Source: Streptomyces sp. NRRL F-6492 (GTDB lineage: Bacteria > Actinomycetota > Actinomycetes > Streptomycetales > Streptomycetaceae). Taken from it: DNA of 64,000 nucleotides. Position numbers and translations under genes: made by a program. Under the pieces are notes generated by a model. That model was given only the letters and a program-made list of their open reading frames with translations. It ran no database searches and was not told where the DNA came from. Of this stretch, positions 16,885-26,164 are shown piece by piece; the first letter of the stretch is position 1, and every line of letters begins with the position of its first letter. Where the stretch lies: contig NZ_LGEG01000149.1 of assembly GCF_001280125.1 (NCBI RefSeq), positions 1 to 64,000 on the forward strand, read 5' to 3'.

Positions 16885-17780
16885 GCCTCGCGCCGCGCGC
16901 GGTGCTCGTGCACCGGACGACGGAGTACGAGGAACTGCTCGCCCGGCACGGCACGCACGGGCAGGCCGCGTTCTTCCTCTCCGCGCGCGGCCGCTCGGTC
17001 GAGGCCGTGCGGGAACGGCACGAGCGGGCCCACCGGGCGCTCGCCGAGGTGGCGGGCGCGGTGCCGCTGGCATGGCGGCAGACCCGGGTGGAACGCGCCG
17101 ATCTGGACCGGTTCCTGTTCGGGCCCGAGGACGTCGTCGTGGTGGTCGGGCAGGACGGCCTGGTCGCCAACGCGGCGAAGTACCTGACCGGGCAGCCCGT
17201 CGTCGGCATCGACGCCGATCCGGGGCGCAACCCGGGCGTCCTGGTCCGGCACCGGGCGGCGCAGGCGCGGCGGCTGCTGCCGTACGCGGCGGAGGAGGGC
17301 GCGGCGGCCGACGAGCTGACGATGGTCGAGGCCGTCACCGACGACGCGCAGCGGCTCCTCGCGCTCAACGAGATCTACGTCGGGCCGCCGGGCCACCAGA
17401 CCGCCCGCTACACGCTCGGCCTCGACGGCACGGACGCCCCGGCCGAGGCCCAGGCGTCGTCGGGCGTGCTCGTCGGCACCGGCACGGGGGCCACGGGCTG
17501 GCTGCGCTCCCTGTGGGAGCAGCGCTCCAGCGCCCTCGCGCTGCCCGCGCCGTCGGACCCCCGCCTCGCCTGGTTCGTGCGCGAGGCCTGGCCGTCGCCG
17601 ACGACCGGCACCACCCGCGTCGAAGGCCTCCTCGGCCCCGGCCGGGGCCTGCGCCTCACCGTCGAGTCGGACCGCCTGGTCGCCTTCGGCGACGGCGTCG
17701 AGTCGGACGCGCTCGAACTGACCTGGGGCCAGACGGTCCGCCTGACGATCGCGGGCTCCCGCCTGCGCCTGGTGCACTGA
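16881..17780 (+). CDS. NAD kinase-like (diacylglycerol/NAD kinase fold) protein
   Basis: The 299-aa protein resembles the ATP-NAD kinase family. It has a Rossmann-like N-terminal half with VVVVVGQDGLVANAAKYL near residues 85-103, and a C-terminal beta-rich half containing GVLVGTGTGATGW. In true NAD kinases the loop is GGDG; here it is GQDG, so activity or substrate may differ. It is translationally coupled to the SPFH gene. Streptomyces has a separate housekeeping NAD kinase (family knowledge), so this is likely a specialised paralogue. Confidence 0.75.
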   Translation: MSLAPRAVLVHRTTEYEELLARHGTHGQAAFFLSARGRSVEAVRERHERAHRALAEVAGAVPLAWRQTRVERADLDRFLFGPEDVVVVVGQDGLVANAAKYLTGQPVVGIDADPGRNPGVLVRHRAAQARRLLPYAAEEGAAADELTMVEAVTDDAQRLLALNEIYVGPPGHQTARYTLGLDGTDAPAEAQASSGVLVGTGTGATGWLRSLWEQRSSALALPAPSDPRLAWFVREAWPSPTTGTTRVEGLLGPGRGLRLTVESDRLVAFGDGVESDALELTWGQTVRLTIAGSRLRLVH

Positions 17781-18038
17781 GCCGGCGTTCCGCCCGGAAG
17801 CGTCGCCCTTCGGAAGGGGACGGGAACGGTTCCGGCTCGGACCGGGCGCGCGCGGAGGCGGCGGGGCCGCTCGGACGGCCCGCCGGGCGGCCTGGCGAAG
17901 CATCGTTCACGGGCACGCGCCCGCACCCCGGCACCGGCTCCCGGCCCGCCCCCTCCCGTCCCCGACACGGCCGGATTCGATCGGTCCGGGGCGGGCGGGG
18001 GCCCGTGCGGCGTTATGCTCGGCGCGCTTTGCCCGGAT

Positions 18039-18102
18039 ATCCGCCCGCCTGAACATCCGCCCGCCTGAACATCCGCCCACCTGGACATCCGCTCGTCCGG
18101 GC
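18039..18102. repeat. 16-bp tandem repeat upstream of the GNAT gene
   Basis: The unit ATCCGCCCGCCTGAAC occurs four times head to tail (18039, 18055, 18071, 18087). The first two copies are identical, the third has two changes and the fourth is degenerate. It lies in the 387-base non-coding stretch 17781-18167, which otherwise shows only GC-rich sequence and the ribosome binding site GAAGGA before 18168. It could be a multi-site operator or simple slippage. Confidence 0.85.
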
Positions 18103-18167
18103 GTCCGCCGGGCCGTCCGGCCCGCCGGGCGTCCCCCCGTCCCCTCCCGGCCGTCGAAGGACACCCC

Positions 18168-19025
18168 ATGGCCCCCGGCTCGCCGACCGTCTCCCCCGCC
18201 ACTCCGCAGGACTGGGCGCTGGTGCGCTCCTGGGCCGCCGAGGAGGGGTGGAACCCGGGGGTCTCCGACGTCACGGCCTTCTTCGCGCAGGACCCCGGCG
18301 GGTTCTTCCTCGGCCGGATCGACGGGGAGCCCGTCTCCGCCGTCTCGGTGGTCGACTACGACGAGGCCTACGCGTTCCTGGGCTTCTACCTCGTACGGCC
18401 CGGTCTCCGGGGCCTCGGGTACGGCCTGGCCACCTGGCGGGCCGCGCTCGGTCACGCGGGCGACCGGGCCGTCGGGCTCGACGGCGTGCCCGCGCAGCAG
18501 GACAACTACCGGCGCTCCGGCTTCGCGACGGCGTACCGCACGGCGCGGTACGTGGGCGAGGTCCCGGCCCCGGACGGCCCGCCGGCCGGTCTGGTGGCCG
18601 CCGGGCGGGTCGGTCCGGCCGCCCTCGCGGCGTACGACGGCGCCTGTCACCACGCCGACCGGCCGCGGTTCCTCTCCGCCTGGCTGACGACCCCCGGGCA
18701 CCGCGCCCTGGCCCGGGTCGTCGACGGGCGTCTGACCGGGTACGGGGTGGTTCGTCCCGCCGAGGACGAGGCCCGGGTCGGGCCGCTGTTCGCGGACACC
18801 CCGGCGGACGCGGCGGCCCTGCTCGACGGACTCGCGGCCGAGGCAAGGGACTTCGGCGCGGACCGGATCGCGGTCGACATGCCGGAGGTCAACCCGGCGG
18901 CGGCGCGCCTGGCGGTGGAGCGGGGTCTGGAGCCGACGTTCGAGACGGCCCGGATGTACACCGGCCCCGTCCGCCCGGTGGCCCGCGAGCGCGTCTTCGG
19001 GGTCACCACGCTCGAACTGGGCTGA
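18168..19025 (+). CDS. GNAT family N-acetyltransferase, two-domain
   Basis: The ATG at 18168 follows GAAGGACACCCC. The 285-aa protein has an N-terminal GNAT domain with the acetyl-CoA loop RPGLRGLGYG near residues 76-85. A second, weaker GNAT-like domain covers about residues 140-285, as in YitH/HolE-type proteins. The substrate is unknown. It is monocistronic, preceded by a 16-bp repeat array and followed by a 331-base gap. Confidence 0.85.
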   Translation: MAPGSPTVSPATPQDWALVRSWAAEEGWNPGVSDVTAFFAQDPGGFFLGRIDGEPVSAVSVVDYDEAYAFLGFYLVRPGLRGLGYGLATWRAALGHAGDRAVGLDGVPAQQDNYRRSGFATAYRTARYVGEVPAPDGPPAGLVAAGRVGPAALAAYDGACHHADRPRFLSAWLTTPGHRALARVVDGRLTGYGVVRPAEDEARVGPLFADTPADAAALLDGLAAEARDFGADRIAVDMPEVNPAAARLAVERGLEPTFETARMYTGPVRPVARERVFGVTTLELG

Positions 19026-19356
19026 GCCGGCCGGCGCCCCCGCCCCGTACCCCCTCCCCCTCACCGACCCCCCTCCACCCCCCGAGGGGTGACAAGGGTT
19101 TTCCCCGTATCGGGTTCACCCCCCCGTTCCCTACTGTCCTCCGCACCGGCAGATATCATCCTCCGAGTCGCACCATGACAGGTGCATGAGAAGGGTGGCA
19201 TCCGCCGGTGACGGCCTTGACCCGGGCCGTCGCGCCGGTGGCGGCGCACGGGCCCCCCAAGCCCAGGGAACGCCGGATCGCGACCCCACTTCGCACCGTG
19301 TGTCCCGCGCCGCCGCCACTGCTTCGCAGTTACGTCGTCATCGAAAGGGCCACACC
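19026..19356 (+). other. Non-coding leader region of the subtilase gene
   Basis: No convincing gene is seen. The frame of the protease is open back to 19186 but encodes Arg/Ala-rich sequence with no protein-like features. The stretch 19080-19175 is poorer in GC than its surroundings and holds promoter-like A/T clusters such as AGATATCATCC. It probably contains the protease promoter and a long leader. Confidence 0.5.
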
Positions 19357-21189
19357 TTGAACGGTTCCAGGCGGAGAGTCATATCCGTGGTCGCGGGTGC
19401 CGCGATCCTCGGTGCCGCTGCCACCACCTCCGGGGCGTTCGCCGCCGCCCCGGCCGCTCCCACCCCGAAGCCCGCGCCGGTTTCGCAGGCCGTCCAGGCG
19501 CTTCCCAGCGCCCCGGTCGAAAAGCTCATCGTCACCTACAAGAACCGGGCCGCCGAGGCCGGTTCCAACGCCGCCGCGAAGAGCGACACGGCCGAGAAGG
19601 CAGCGAAGACGGGCGAGCAGCTCTCCTTCGAGCGTCGTCTCGCCGCCGGCGGCGCCCTGGTCGACCTGGGCGACAGCGCCACCAAGCAGGACGTGACGAA
19701 GGTGATGGACGCGTTCCGCGCCGACCCGGCCGTCGCCTCCGTCGAGCCCGACATCCGCGCCTACGCGATGGCGGTCACGCCGAACGACACCGACTACGCC
19801 AAGCAGTGGGACCTCTTCGAGCCCACCGGCGGCATGAACGTCCCGACGGCCTGGGACAAGACGACCGGTTCCGGCGTCACCGTCGCCGTCATCGACACCG
19901 GCTACGCCGCCCACTCGGACCTGGCCGCCAACGTCGTCTCCGGTTACGACTTCATCTCGACCTCCGCCGACGCCCGCGACGGCAACGGCCGCGACGCGGA
20001 CGCCAAGGACGAGGGCGACTGGAACGCCTCCGACAACGAGTGCGGCGCGGGCTCCAAGGCCTCCACCTCCTCCTGGCACGGCACCCACGTGGCCGGCACC
20101 GTCGCCGGCGTCACGAACAACGCCAAGGGCGTCGCGGGCATCGCGTACAACGCGAAGATCCAGCCCGTGCGGGTGCTCGGCAAGTGCGGCGGCTCGTCCG
20201 CCGACATCGCCGACGCCATCACCTGGGCCTCCGGCGGCACCGTGCCGGGCGTCCCGGCCAACCCGACCCCGGCGAAGGTCGTCAACCTGAGCCTGGGCGG
20301 CGCGAGCTCGACCTGCCCGAGCGTCTACCAGACCGCCATCAACGGCGCCGTCTCGCGCGGCACCACCGTCGTCGTGGCCGCGGGCAACAGCAACGCCAAC
20401 ACCTCCGGCTTCACCCCCGCCAACTGCTCGAACGTCATCACCGTGGCGTCGACCAGCCGTGAGGGCAACCGGTCGTTCTACTCCAACTACGGCACCATCG
20501 TGGACGTGGCCGCGCCCGGCGGCGAGACCCGCCGCGCCACCGACACGCCCGGTACCGTCACCACCCCCGAGAACGGCATCCTCTCCACGCTGAACTCGGG
20601 CACGACGGTCCAGTCGGCCGAGAACTACAAGCCCTACCAGGGCACCTCGATGGCGGCGCCGCACATCGCCGGCCTCGCCGCCCTGCTGAAGTCGGCCAAG
20701 AGCACCCTCACCCCGGCCGACATCGAGTCCGCCATCAAGGCCAACGCGCGTCCGCTGCCGGGCACCTGCGCCGGCGGCTGCGGCGCGGGCATCGCCGACG
20801 CGGCGAAGACGGTCGACGCCGTCACCACCACGACGCCGCCGACCGGCAACGTCTTCAGCAGCTCGACGCGCGTGTCGATCCCGGACAACACCACCGTGTC
20901 GTCCCCGATCACCGTCGCCGGCCGCACCGGCAACGCCCCCGCCGCCCTCAAGGTCGGCGTGGACATCAAGCACACCTGGCGCGGGGACCTGGTCGTCGAC
21001 CTGGTCGCCCCCGACGGCACGGTGCGCAACCTGAAGACCTCGTCGTCCTCGGACAGCGCCGACAACGTCGTGACGACCTACACGGTCGACGCGTCGAGCG
21101 AGGTCGCCAACGGCGTCTGGAAGCTCCAGGTCCGCGATGTGGCCACGGGTGACACCGGCTACATCAACGGGTGGAGCCTCACCTTCTAA
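19357..21189 (+). CDS. Secreted subtilase (S8 family serine protease) with C-terminal P-domain
   Basis: A TTG start at 19357 is preferred because GAAAGG precedes it and a clean Sec signal peptide follows at once (NGSRRRVISVVAG, then a hydrophobic core ending at AFAA). Counting from it, an inhibitor-type propeptide spans about residues 50-125. The catalytic residues are Asp180 (VIDTGYA), His241 (HGTHVAGT), Asn344 (AAGNSN) and Ser431 (GTSMAAPH). The last 110 residues form a proprotein-convertase P-domain. The total is 610 aa. Paired cysteines suit an extracellular enzyme. It likely digests proteins outside the cell. A hairpin terminator follows. Confidence 0.95.
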   Translation: MNGSRRRVISVVAGAAILGAAATTSGAFAAAPAAPTPKPAPVSQAVQALPSAPVEKLIVTYKNRAAEAGSNAAAKSDTAEKAAKTGEQLSFERRLAAGGALVDLGDSATKQDVTKVMDAFRADPAVASVEPDIRAYAMAVTPNDTDYAKQWDLFEPTGGMNVPTAWDKTTGSGVTVAVIDTGYAAHSDLAANVVSGYDFISTSADARDGNGRDADAKDEGDWNASDNECGAGSKASTSSWHGTHVAGTVAGVTNNAKGVAGIAYNAKIQPVRVLGKCGGSSADIADAITWASGGTVPGVPANPTPAKVVNLSLGGASSTCPSVYQTAINGAVSRGTTVVVAAGNSNANTSGFTPANCSNVITVASTSREGNRSFYSNYGTIVDVAAPGGETRRATDTPGTVTTPENGILSTLNSGTTVQSAENYKPYQGTSMAAPHIAGLAALLKSAKSTLTPADIESAIKANARPLPGTCAGGCGAGIADAAKTVDAVTTTTPPTGNVFSSSTRVSIPDNTTVSSPITVAGRTGNAPAALKVGVDIKHTWRGDLVVDLVAPDGTVRNLKTSSSSDSADNVVTTYTVDASSEVANGVWKLQVRDVATGDTGYINGWSLTF

Positions 21190-21245
21190 AGCACCACCGC
21201 ACCACCTTCGACCCACCCCCCACATCAGCATCATTGCTGGTCAGC

Positions 21246-21277
21246 GACGCGCTCGTGGTCTACACCACGGGCGCGTC
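21246..21277 (+). terminator. Hairpin terminator after the subtilase gene
   Basis: A 14-bp inverted repeat with one mismatch (GACGCGCTCGTGGT paired with ACCACGGGCGCGTC) around the loop CTAC begins 57 bases after the protease stop. Confidence 0.75.
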
Positions 21278-21416
21278 CTGGCGTTGTGGGAGCGCGTGCG
21301 ACCGGAGTGCGCTGTCCGTATGCCGGACAAGGGGCCTGGACTCCGCCGGTGGGCTCCGTATTCTCTGCCCACGGGGCTCATGGGCCGGGGGCCCGAGCGG
21401 CCGGAGGTGGTGGACA

Positions 21417-24400
21417 GTGACGACAGCTCCGCACGTCGCCCTGCGCCCCGCGGGCGCGGGGACGAATCCCGCGCCGGTGGGCCGCGAAGAGCTCCTCTCC
21501 CGGCTGGAGCGCGCCCTGCACACACGGGGCCGCGCCCTGCTCACCGGACCCGCAGGCGTCGGCAAGACCGAGGTCGCGCTGGCCGGGGCGGCCCGCGCCG
21601 AGGCGCGCGGCGAGACCGTGCTGTGGCTCGCGTCCCTGCCGTCCGACCGCGAGATACCCGGCGCCTCGGCCGCCGCGCTCGTCGCCTCCGTGGCCGCGAC
21701 GGTGGCCTGGCCCGGATCCGGCGCCGCCCGCCCCGAACCGTCCGACGCGCCCGGGCCCGGGACGCCCGCCCCGGCCCTTCCGGCCCCCGGCGCCGGTCCG
21801 CACGCCACCGACCCGTCCTTCCCCGGGCCCCCGTCCGTCCCCGGGCCGTACACCACCGGCGTGTTCGCCTCCGGGGTCTTCGACGAGCTGCCCGGGCCCC
21901 AGCGCACCGCCGTCGCCATGCTCTGCCGCGAGGCGCCGATCGACGCGGACGGCTGGGACCCGATCGCGCTGCGCCTCGGCATCGCGCAGATCCTGCGCAC
22001 CCTGACCTGCCGGGGGCCCGTCCTGCTCGTCGTCGACGGGGTGCAGCACGTGGACGCGGACAGCGCGGACCTGCTGCGGTTCGCCCTCCACCTGGCGCCG
22101 CCCGCGCTGCGGGTGGTGGCCGTGGAGACCCCCGAGCCGTACGGGGAGGCCCGCGGTCCGTACGGCGAGCCCCACCGCTCCGAGGACCCGCACGCCAGTC
22201 ACCTCTGGGTGCCGTCGGAGGCGGACGTGCTGCGCGTGCCGCCGCTGCACGCCGACGAGATCGCCGAGCTGCTCATCCACCACCGGCTGCCCTCCCGGAT
22301 GGCCGGCCGCATCCACCGGGCGAGCGGCGGCAATCCGCGGCTCGCGCTCGCGGTGGGCCGCTCGCTGGCCGACGCGCGGACCCCCGTGCACCACGCCGAG
22401 GCGCTGACGCTCTCCGGGCGCGCCCGCGACCTCGCCCGCCAGCTCCTGGGCGCCGCGCCCCCCGCCGTACGGGAGACGCTGCTGCTCGCCGCCCTCGCGC
22501 TGCGCCCGTCCGCGACGCTGGTGCGGCGGGCCGGGCGGCCCAACGCGGAGGCGGACCTGGCGGCGGCCGAGCGGGCCGACCTGGTGTCGCTCGCCGAGGA
22601 CGGTTCGGTCACCTTCACCGCCGGTCTGCTGCCCTCCACCCTGGTGCACGACGCCTGTTGGGCCGAGCGGAGCGCCGGGCACGCGGCCCTCGCGGAGGTC
22701 GTGGACGACCCCGTGGAGGCGGTGCGCCACCGGGCCCTCGCCACCGAAAGCCCGGACGAGGAGCTGGCGGCCGAGGTCGCGGACGCCGCCGATCTGGCCC
22801 GGCGGCGCGGGAACAGCGCGCTCGCTGCCGAACTGGCGCTGCTCGCCGCCGAGTCGACGCCGGGCCGGCACGGCACGCGGCGGATCGCGCGGCTCGTGGA
22901 CGCGGCCGAGGAGGCCGCGCGGGCGGCCCGCGCCGACCTCGCGATGCGGGCCGCGACCGATCTGCTCGCCCGGGACGCCGTGCCCGCCGACCGGGTGCGG
23001 GCGCGCCTCGCCGTCCTCGACACGGCGGGCCAGGGCCTGACCGGCCTCGACGAGATGTACGTGCACGCCATGGAGGACTCCGAGGGCGACACCGCCCTGC
23101 GGGCCGCCGTGCAGCTCCGGCTCGCCGTCAAGTACGTGCTCGCGGACGGCGATCCGCACCGCTCGCGGACGGCGGCGGTCGAATCGGCCGCGCTGGCCGC
23201 CTCGATGGGCGATCCGCGCACGGCCGCGCAGGCGCTGACCGTGCAGGCGCGGATGGAGCGGGCGCTCGGCTCGTCGGACGCGGAGGCCGTGCTCGCCCGG
23301 GCGCGGGCCCTGGAGCTGGCCGAGCGTCCCCTCGGCATCCGCAACGCCGCCCAGATCCTGACGGTCCGTCACGCCCTGTTCGACGACCGGCTGGTGGAGG
23401 CCCGTGACGAACTGGGCGCGCTCCTGCCGCTGGTGCAGCGGCGCGGCTCCGTCGAGGACGCCATCGAGCTCTTCCGCACGCTGGCCGAGATCGAGTCCCG
23501 CATCGGTCCGTGCGCGGCGGCCCTCGCCCACGCCGGGCAGTCCCTCGCCCTCACCCTGGAGGCGGGGCTCTCCCCCGGGCCCGCCTGGTACGCGCTCGCG
23601 CTCGCGGAGACGGCGGGCGGCAGCTTCGCGCGGGCCGCGAGCTACGCGCGCCGCAGCGTGCAGGCCTCGGAGGAGGAGGGCGACCGGGTCTTCCTCTCGC
23701 GCAGCCGGTACGCGCTCGGCCGGGTCCAGCTGGTCAACGGGGACGTGGCGGCCGCCCTGGAGACCCTGCGCCGGGTCCAGGCCGACGAGCGCGCCCAGTC
23801 GACCGTGGACCCGTCGATGCTCCGCTGGCACGAGGAGCTGGCCGAGGCGCTCCTCGCGCACGACGCCGTCGGCGAGGCCCTGGCGCTCCTCGCGGAGGTG
23901 CGGCCGGTGGCGGAGCGGCTCGGGCGGTCCACGGTCCTGCTCGGCTGCGACCGGGCGTACGCCCTGTGCCTGGCCGCCGAGGGGCGTACGGACGAGGCGG
24001 CGGAGCTGCTGACCCGCACGGCCGGGGACTTCGGGCGGGCGGGGCTGCCGCTGGAGCGGGGCCGGGCGCTGATCGCGCTGGCCCGGGTGGAGCGCCGCAG
24101 GAGGCGCCGGTCGGCGGCGCAGGGCGCGCTGCACGAGGCGGCGTCGGTGTTCGAGCGGGCCGGGGCCGCGCCGTGGCTGGCGCTGGCGGGCGAGACCCCG
24201 GCGGGCGAGGGCTCCGCGGCGGGCGCCGGGGGCGAGGAGACGGTGTCCGCGCTCTCCTCGCTCACGGAGGCGGAGTTGCGCCTGGCCCGGCTCGTGGGCC
24301 AGGGCGCCAGCAACCAGGAGGCGGCGGCGAAGCTGTACCTGAGCGTGAAGACGGTCGAGGCGCGGCTCACCCGCATCTACCAGAAGCTCGACGTCCGCTC

Positions 24401-24434
24401 CCGGGCGCAGTTGGCGACGGCGCTCAGACCGTGA
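21417..24434 (+). CDS. LAL-type LuxR family transcriptional regulator
   Basis: The GTG at 21417 lies 6 bases after GGAGGTGG, so it is preferred to longer frames. The 1005-aa protein has an AAA/STAND ATPase at the N-terminus with Walker A GPAGVGKT (Lys50) and a Walker B strand VLLVVDG. A Pro/Gly-rich insertion lies near residues 95-150. TPR-like helices fill the middle. The last 60 residues form a LuxR helix-turn-helix beginning LTEAELRLARLVGQG and including SVKTVEARLTRIYQKL. LAL proteins often switch on transport or secondary-metabolite genes. No target is obvious here. It converges with the next gene, overlapping it by 11 bases. Confidence 0.9.
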   Translation: MTTAPHVALRPAGAGTNPAPVGREELLSRLERALHTRGRALLTGPAGVGKTEVALAGAARAEARGETVLWLASLPSDREIPGASAAALVASVAATVAWPGSGAARPEPSDAPGPGTPAPALPAPGAGPHATDPSFPGPPSVPGPYTTGVFASGVFDELPGPQRTAVAMLCREAPIDADGWDPIALRLGIAQILRTLTCRGPVLLVVDGVQHVDADSADLLRFALHLAPPALRVVAVETPEPYGEARGPYGEPHRSEDPHASHLWVPSEADVLRVPPLHADEIAELLIHHRLPSRMAGRIHRASGGNPRLALAVGRSLADARTPVHHAEALTLSGRARDLARQLLGAAPPAVRETLLLAALALRPSATLVRRAGRPNAEADLAAAERADLVSLAEDGSVTFTAGLLPSTLVHDACWAERSAGHAALAEVVDDPVEAVRHRALATESPDEELAAEVADAADLARRRGNSALAAELALLAAESTPGRHGTRRIARLVDAAEEAARAARADLAMRAATDLLARDAVPADRVRARLAVLDTAGQGLTGLDEMYVHAMEDSEGDTALRAAVQLRLAVKYVLADGDPHRSRTAAVESAALAASMGDPRTAAQALTVQARMERALGSSDAEAVLARARALELAERPLGIRNAAQILTVRHALFDDRLVEARDELGALLPLVQRRGSVEDAIELFRTLAEIESRIGPCAAALAHAGQSLALTLEAGLSPGPAWYALALAETAGGSFARAASYARRSVQASEEEGDRVFLSRSRYALGRVQLVNGDVAAALETLRRVQADERAQSTVDPSMLRWHEELAEALLAHDAVGEALALLAEVRPVAERLGRSTVLLGCDRAYALCLAAEGRTDEAAELLTRTAGDFGRAGLPLERGRALIALARVERRRRRRSAAQGALHEAASVFERAGAAPWLALAGETPAGEGSAAGAGGEETVSALSSLTEAELRLARLVGQGASNQEAAAKLYLSVKTVEARLTRIYQKLDVRSRAQLATALRP

Positions 24435-25086
24435 GCGCCGTGGCGTAGGTGCCCCGGGCGGTGGTGCCGTCGGGCCGCCGCCACTCGCCCGTCACCCGGC
24501 CCCGGTCGCCGTCGGCCGGTCCGCCGCCGGCCCGCAGGACGCGCCGCACCCGCAGGGTGAGCGGCGTGGGCGCGCCGGGCCGCCGCACCACCACGTCGGT
24601 GTGGTCGGGGCCCTCCTCGACCCGTACGGGCTGCGCTCCGGCCCCCGTGCCGCCCGGGGCGAGGGGCGAGACGGTGACGGTGGGGTCGGGGGTGTCGGTC
24701 GCGTTCTGGTCCTGGGGCTCGGCGCGGCCGTCGAGCAGGGCGTGCAACCGCTCGACGAGGACGGGGTCGTGGACGCCGTCGTAGATCCAGCGCCTGCCCA
24801 GCACCCCGTGCTCGGCGGTGCCGACGAGGGCGTGCTCGGCGCCCGCCAGCGGGGCCGGGCGGTAGGTGAGGGGGACCTGGTAGGCGACCGCGTCCGTGCC
24901 GGTGCCGTCGGTCACCACCATGAACTCGATGCCCACCTCGCCCTCGGGGTCGTCGAGCCGGAACCCGCCCGCCCGGACCGGTCGCGGGCCGCCGGCTCCG
25001 CCCGCGTACCAGGGGCGGGTGGGCAGCCACGCGGTGAGCAGCTCCGTCTTGCCGGGCTGCATCGTGGTGCGGTGGACGACGGCCAT
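24424..25086 (-). CDS. Maltokinase N-terminal cap-like domain protein
   Basis: The ATG start follows GAGGAAGAAG. The 220-aa protein begins AVVHRTTMQPGKTELLTAWL, resembling the N-terminal cap of actinobacterial maltokinases, without any kinase domain. In related Streptomyces it is often labelled as a glucan-branching-related protein. No catalytic motif is visible, so a role in glycogen or trehalose metabolism is only a hint from family naming. The gene converges with and overlaps the LAL regulator. Confidence 0.65.
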   Translation of the reverse strand: MAVVHRTTMQPGKTELLTAWLPTRPWYAGGAGGPRPVRAGGFRLDDPEGEVGIEFMVVTDGTGTDAVAYQVPLTYRPAPLAGAEHALVGTAEHGVLGRRWIYDGVHDPVLVERLHALLDGRAEPQDQNATDTPDPTVTVSPLAPGGTGAGAQPVRVEEGPDHTDVVVRRPGAPTPLTLRVRRVLRAGGGPADGDRGRVTGEWRRPDGTTARGTYATALTV

Positions 25087-25246
25087 CGTGCGCTTCTTCC
25101 TCTCGGTCGGGCTTCCCCCCGGTCACCGTACGAGGTCGTGCGGTCGGTCCTCGCGTCCCACGCGCACCACGCCTGATAACGTCACGCATTATTTGTTTGG
25201 GGCATATGCGGCATTCGTCCGCGTCTTCGTCTGAACGGGAGCAGGA

Positions 25247-25711
25247 ATGACCGGTGGACCCGAGCCCATCAACGCCGTCGCCCGCGAGGCGCTGGAGAAG
25301 GAGCTGGCCCAGCTGCGCGCCGAGCGCGACACGGTCGCCGCCACCTTGCGGGACGGCGGCGGCGACCAGACGGGCGACCGGGCCGACGAGGCCGACGAGT
25401 TGATGCGCGCCGACGAGGCCGACCGGCTGAACGGGCGCATCGGGGAGATCGAGGACCGTCTGGAGGAGGCCTCCGTCGCCGCGCCCCCGCCCGCCGGCTC
25501 GGTCGGCGTCGGCAGCAGCGTGACCGTGCGGTTCGACGACGGCACCGAGACCACCGTGCGGATCGCCGAGCTGCCCGACGCGCTCGACCCCGCCCTGGTG
25601 ACCGGCGACAGCCCCCTCGGCAAGGCGCTGCTCGGCCACGGCGCCGGCGACACCGTGACGTACGAGACGCCCGGCGGCCGGACGACCGCGACCGTGGTCT
25701 CGGTCGGCTGA
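25247..25711 (+). CDS. GreA/GreB family transcription elongation factor-like protein
   Basis: The 154-aa protein has an N-terminal antiparallel coiled coil (about residues 1-75) whose tip is acidic (DRADEADELM), then a C-terminal FKBP-like domain (about 80-154) ending in GDTVTYETPGGRTTATVVSV. This is the Gre-factor layout. Such proteins enter the RNA polymerase secondary channel and act on backtracked complexes or nucleotide entry. Streptomyces has a separate housekeeping GreA, so this is a paralogue. Upstream, 25180-25215 is strikingly AT-rich for this genome and likely holds the promoter. Confidence 0.85.
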   Translation: MTGGPEPINAVAREALEKELAQLRAERDTVAATLRDGGGDQTGDRADEADELMRADEADRLNGRIGEIEDRLEEASVAAPPPAGSVGVGSSVTVRFDDGTETTVRIAELPDALDPALVTGDSPLGKALLGHGAGDTVTYETPGGRTTATVVSVG

Positions 25712-25873
25712 CGGCGCCGGGCGGGGGCGGGAGGGGCTCGGGAAGACCGACCGCAGGGGCGGGCCCGGCCACACCGTCCTGGTGGCGCTCGCCCTCGCCG
25801 ACGGGAGGGGCACCACGGCACCGGCCACCGGCCACCGGGCCGGCTGCGCCGGGCCGCCGGGGCCGAGCAGTGG

Positions 25874-26164
25874 GTGGCGCCGGTCCTGACCGTGGCCGTG
25901 CTGCCGGTCCTGTTCTTCGTCTCGGCGCTCGACGGACAGGCGTGGACGTCGATCGTGACGTGCCGGGTCGTGAGCGCCGCCGGGACGGCGGACGACCGGC
26001 TGATCGAGCTGAGCCGCAGGGGCGACGGCGTCGTGGGGTGGAACCTGGACGCGGAGGAGATCTCCAACGGCCTCGGCTGCACGAGCGAGGAGAGCCGGTA
26101 CGTGCGCGAACCGTGGTGGCGCGGCCGAACCCCCCGGGGGGCATCGGGGGAGTTCAGCCCGTGA
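25874..26164 (+). CDS. Small hypothetical protein with one membrane segment
   Basis: A 96-aa frame starts at a GTG with no good ribosome binding site. It begins with a hydrophobic stretch ([18 protein letters not shown]) that could be a signal anchor, followed by a polar domain with two cysteines. The frame is open further upstream without a start, so this may be a real small gene or the 3' remnant of a larger one. Its last 11 bases overlap the convergent DUF1345 gene. The rest of 25712-25873 shows nothing recognisable. Confidence 0.35.
   Translation: MAPVLTVAVLPVLFFVSALDGQAWTSIVTCRVVSAAGTADDRLIELSRRGDGVVGWNLDAEEISNGLGCTSEESRYVREPWWRGRTPRGASGEFSP

Noticed and set aside
25712..25873. Extension of the small hypothetical gene upstream
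   Set aside because: The frame is open but lacks a start codon and codes for low-complexity sequence.
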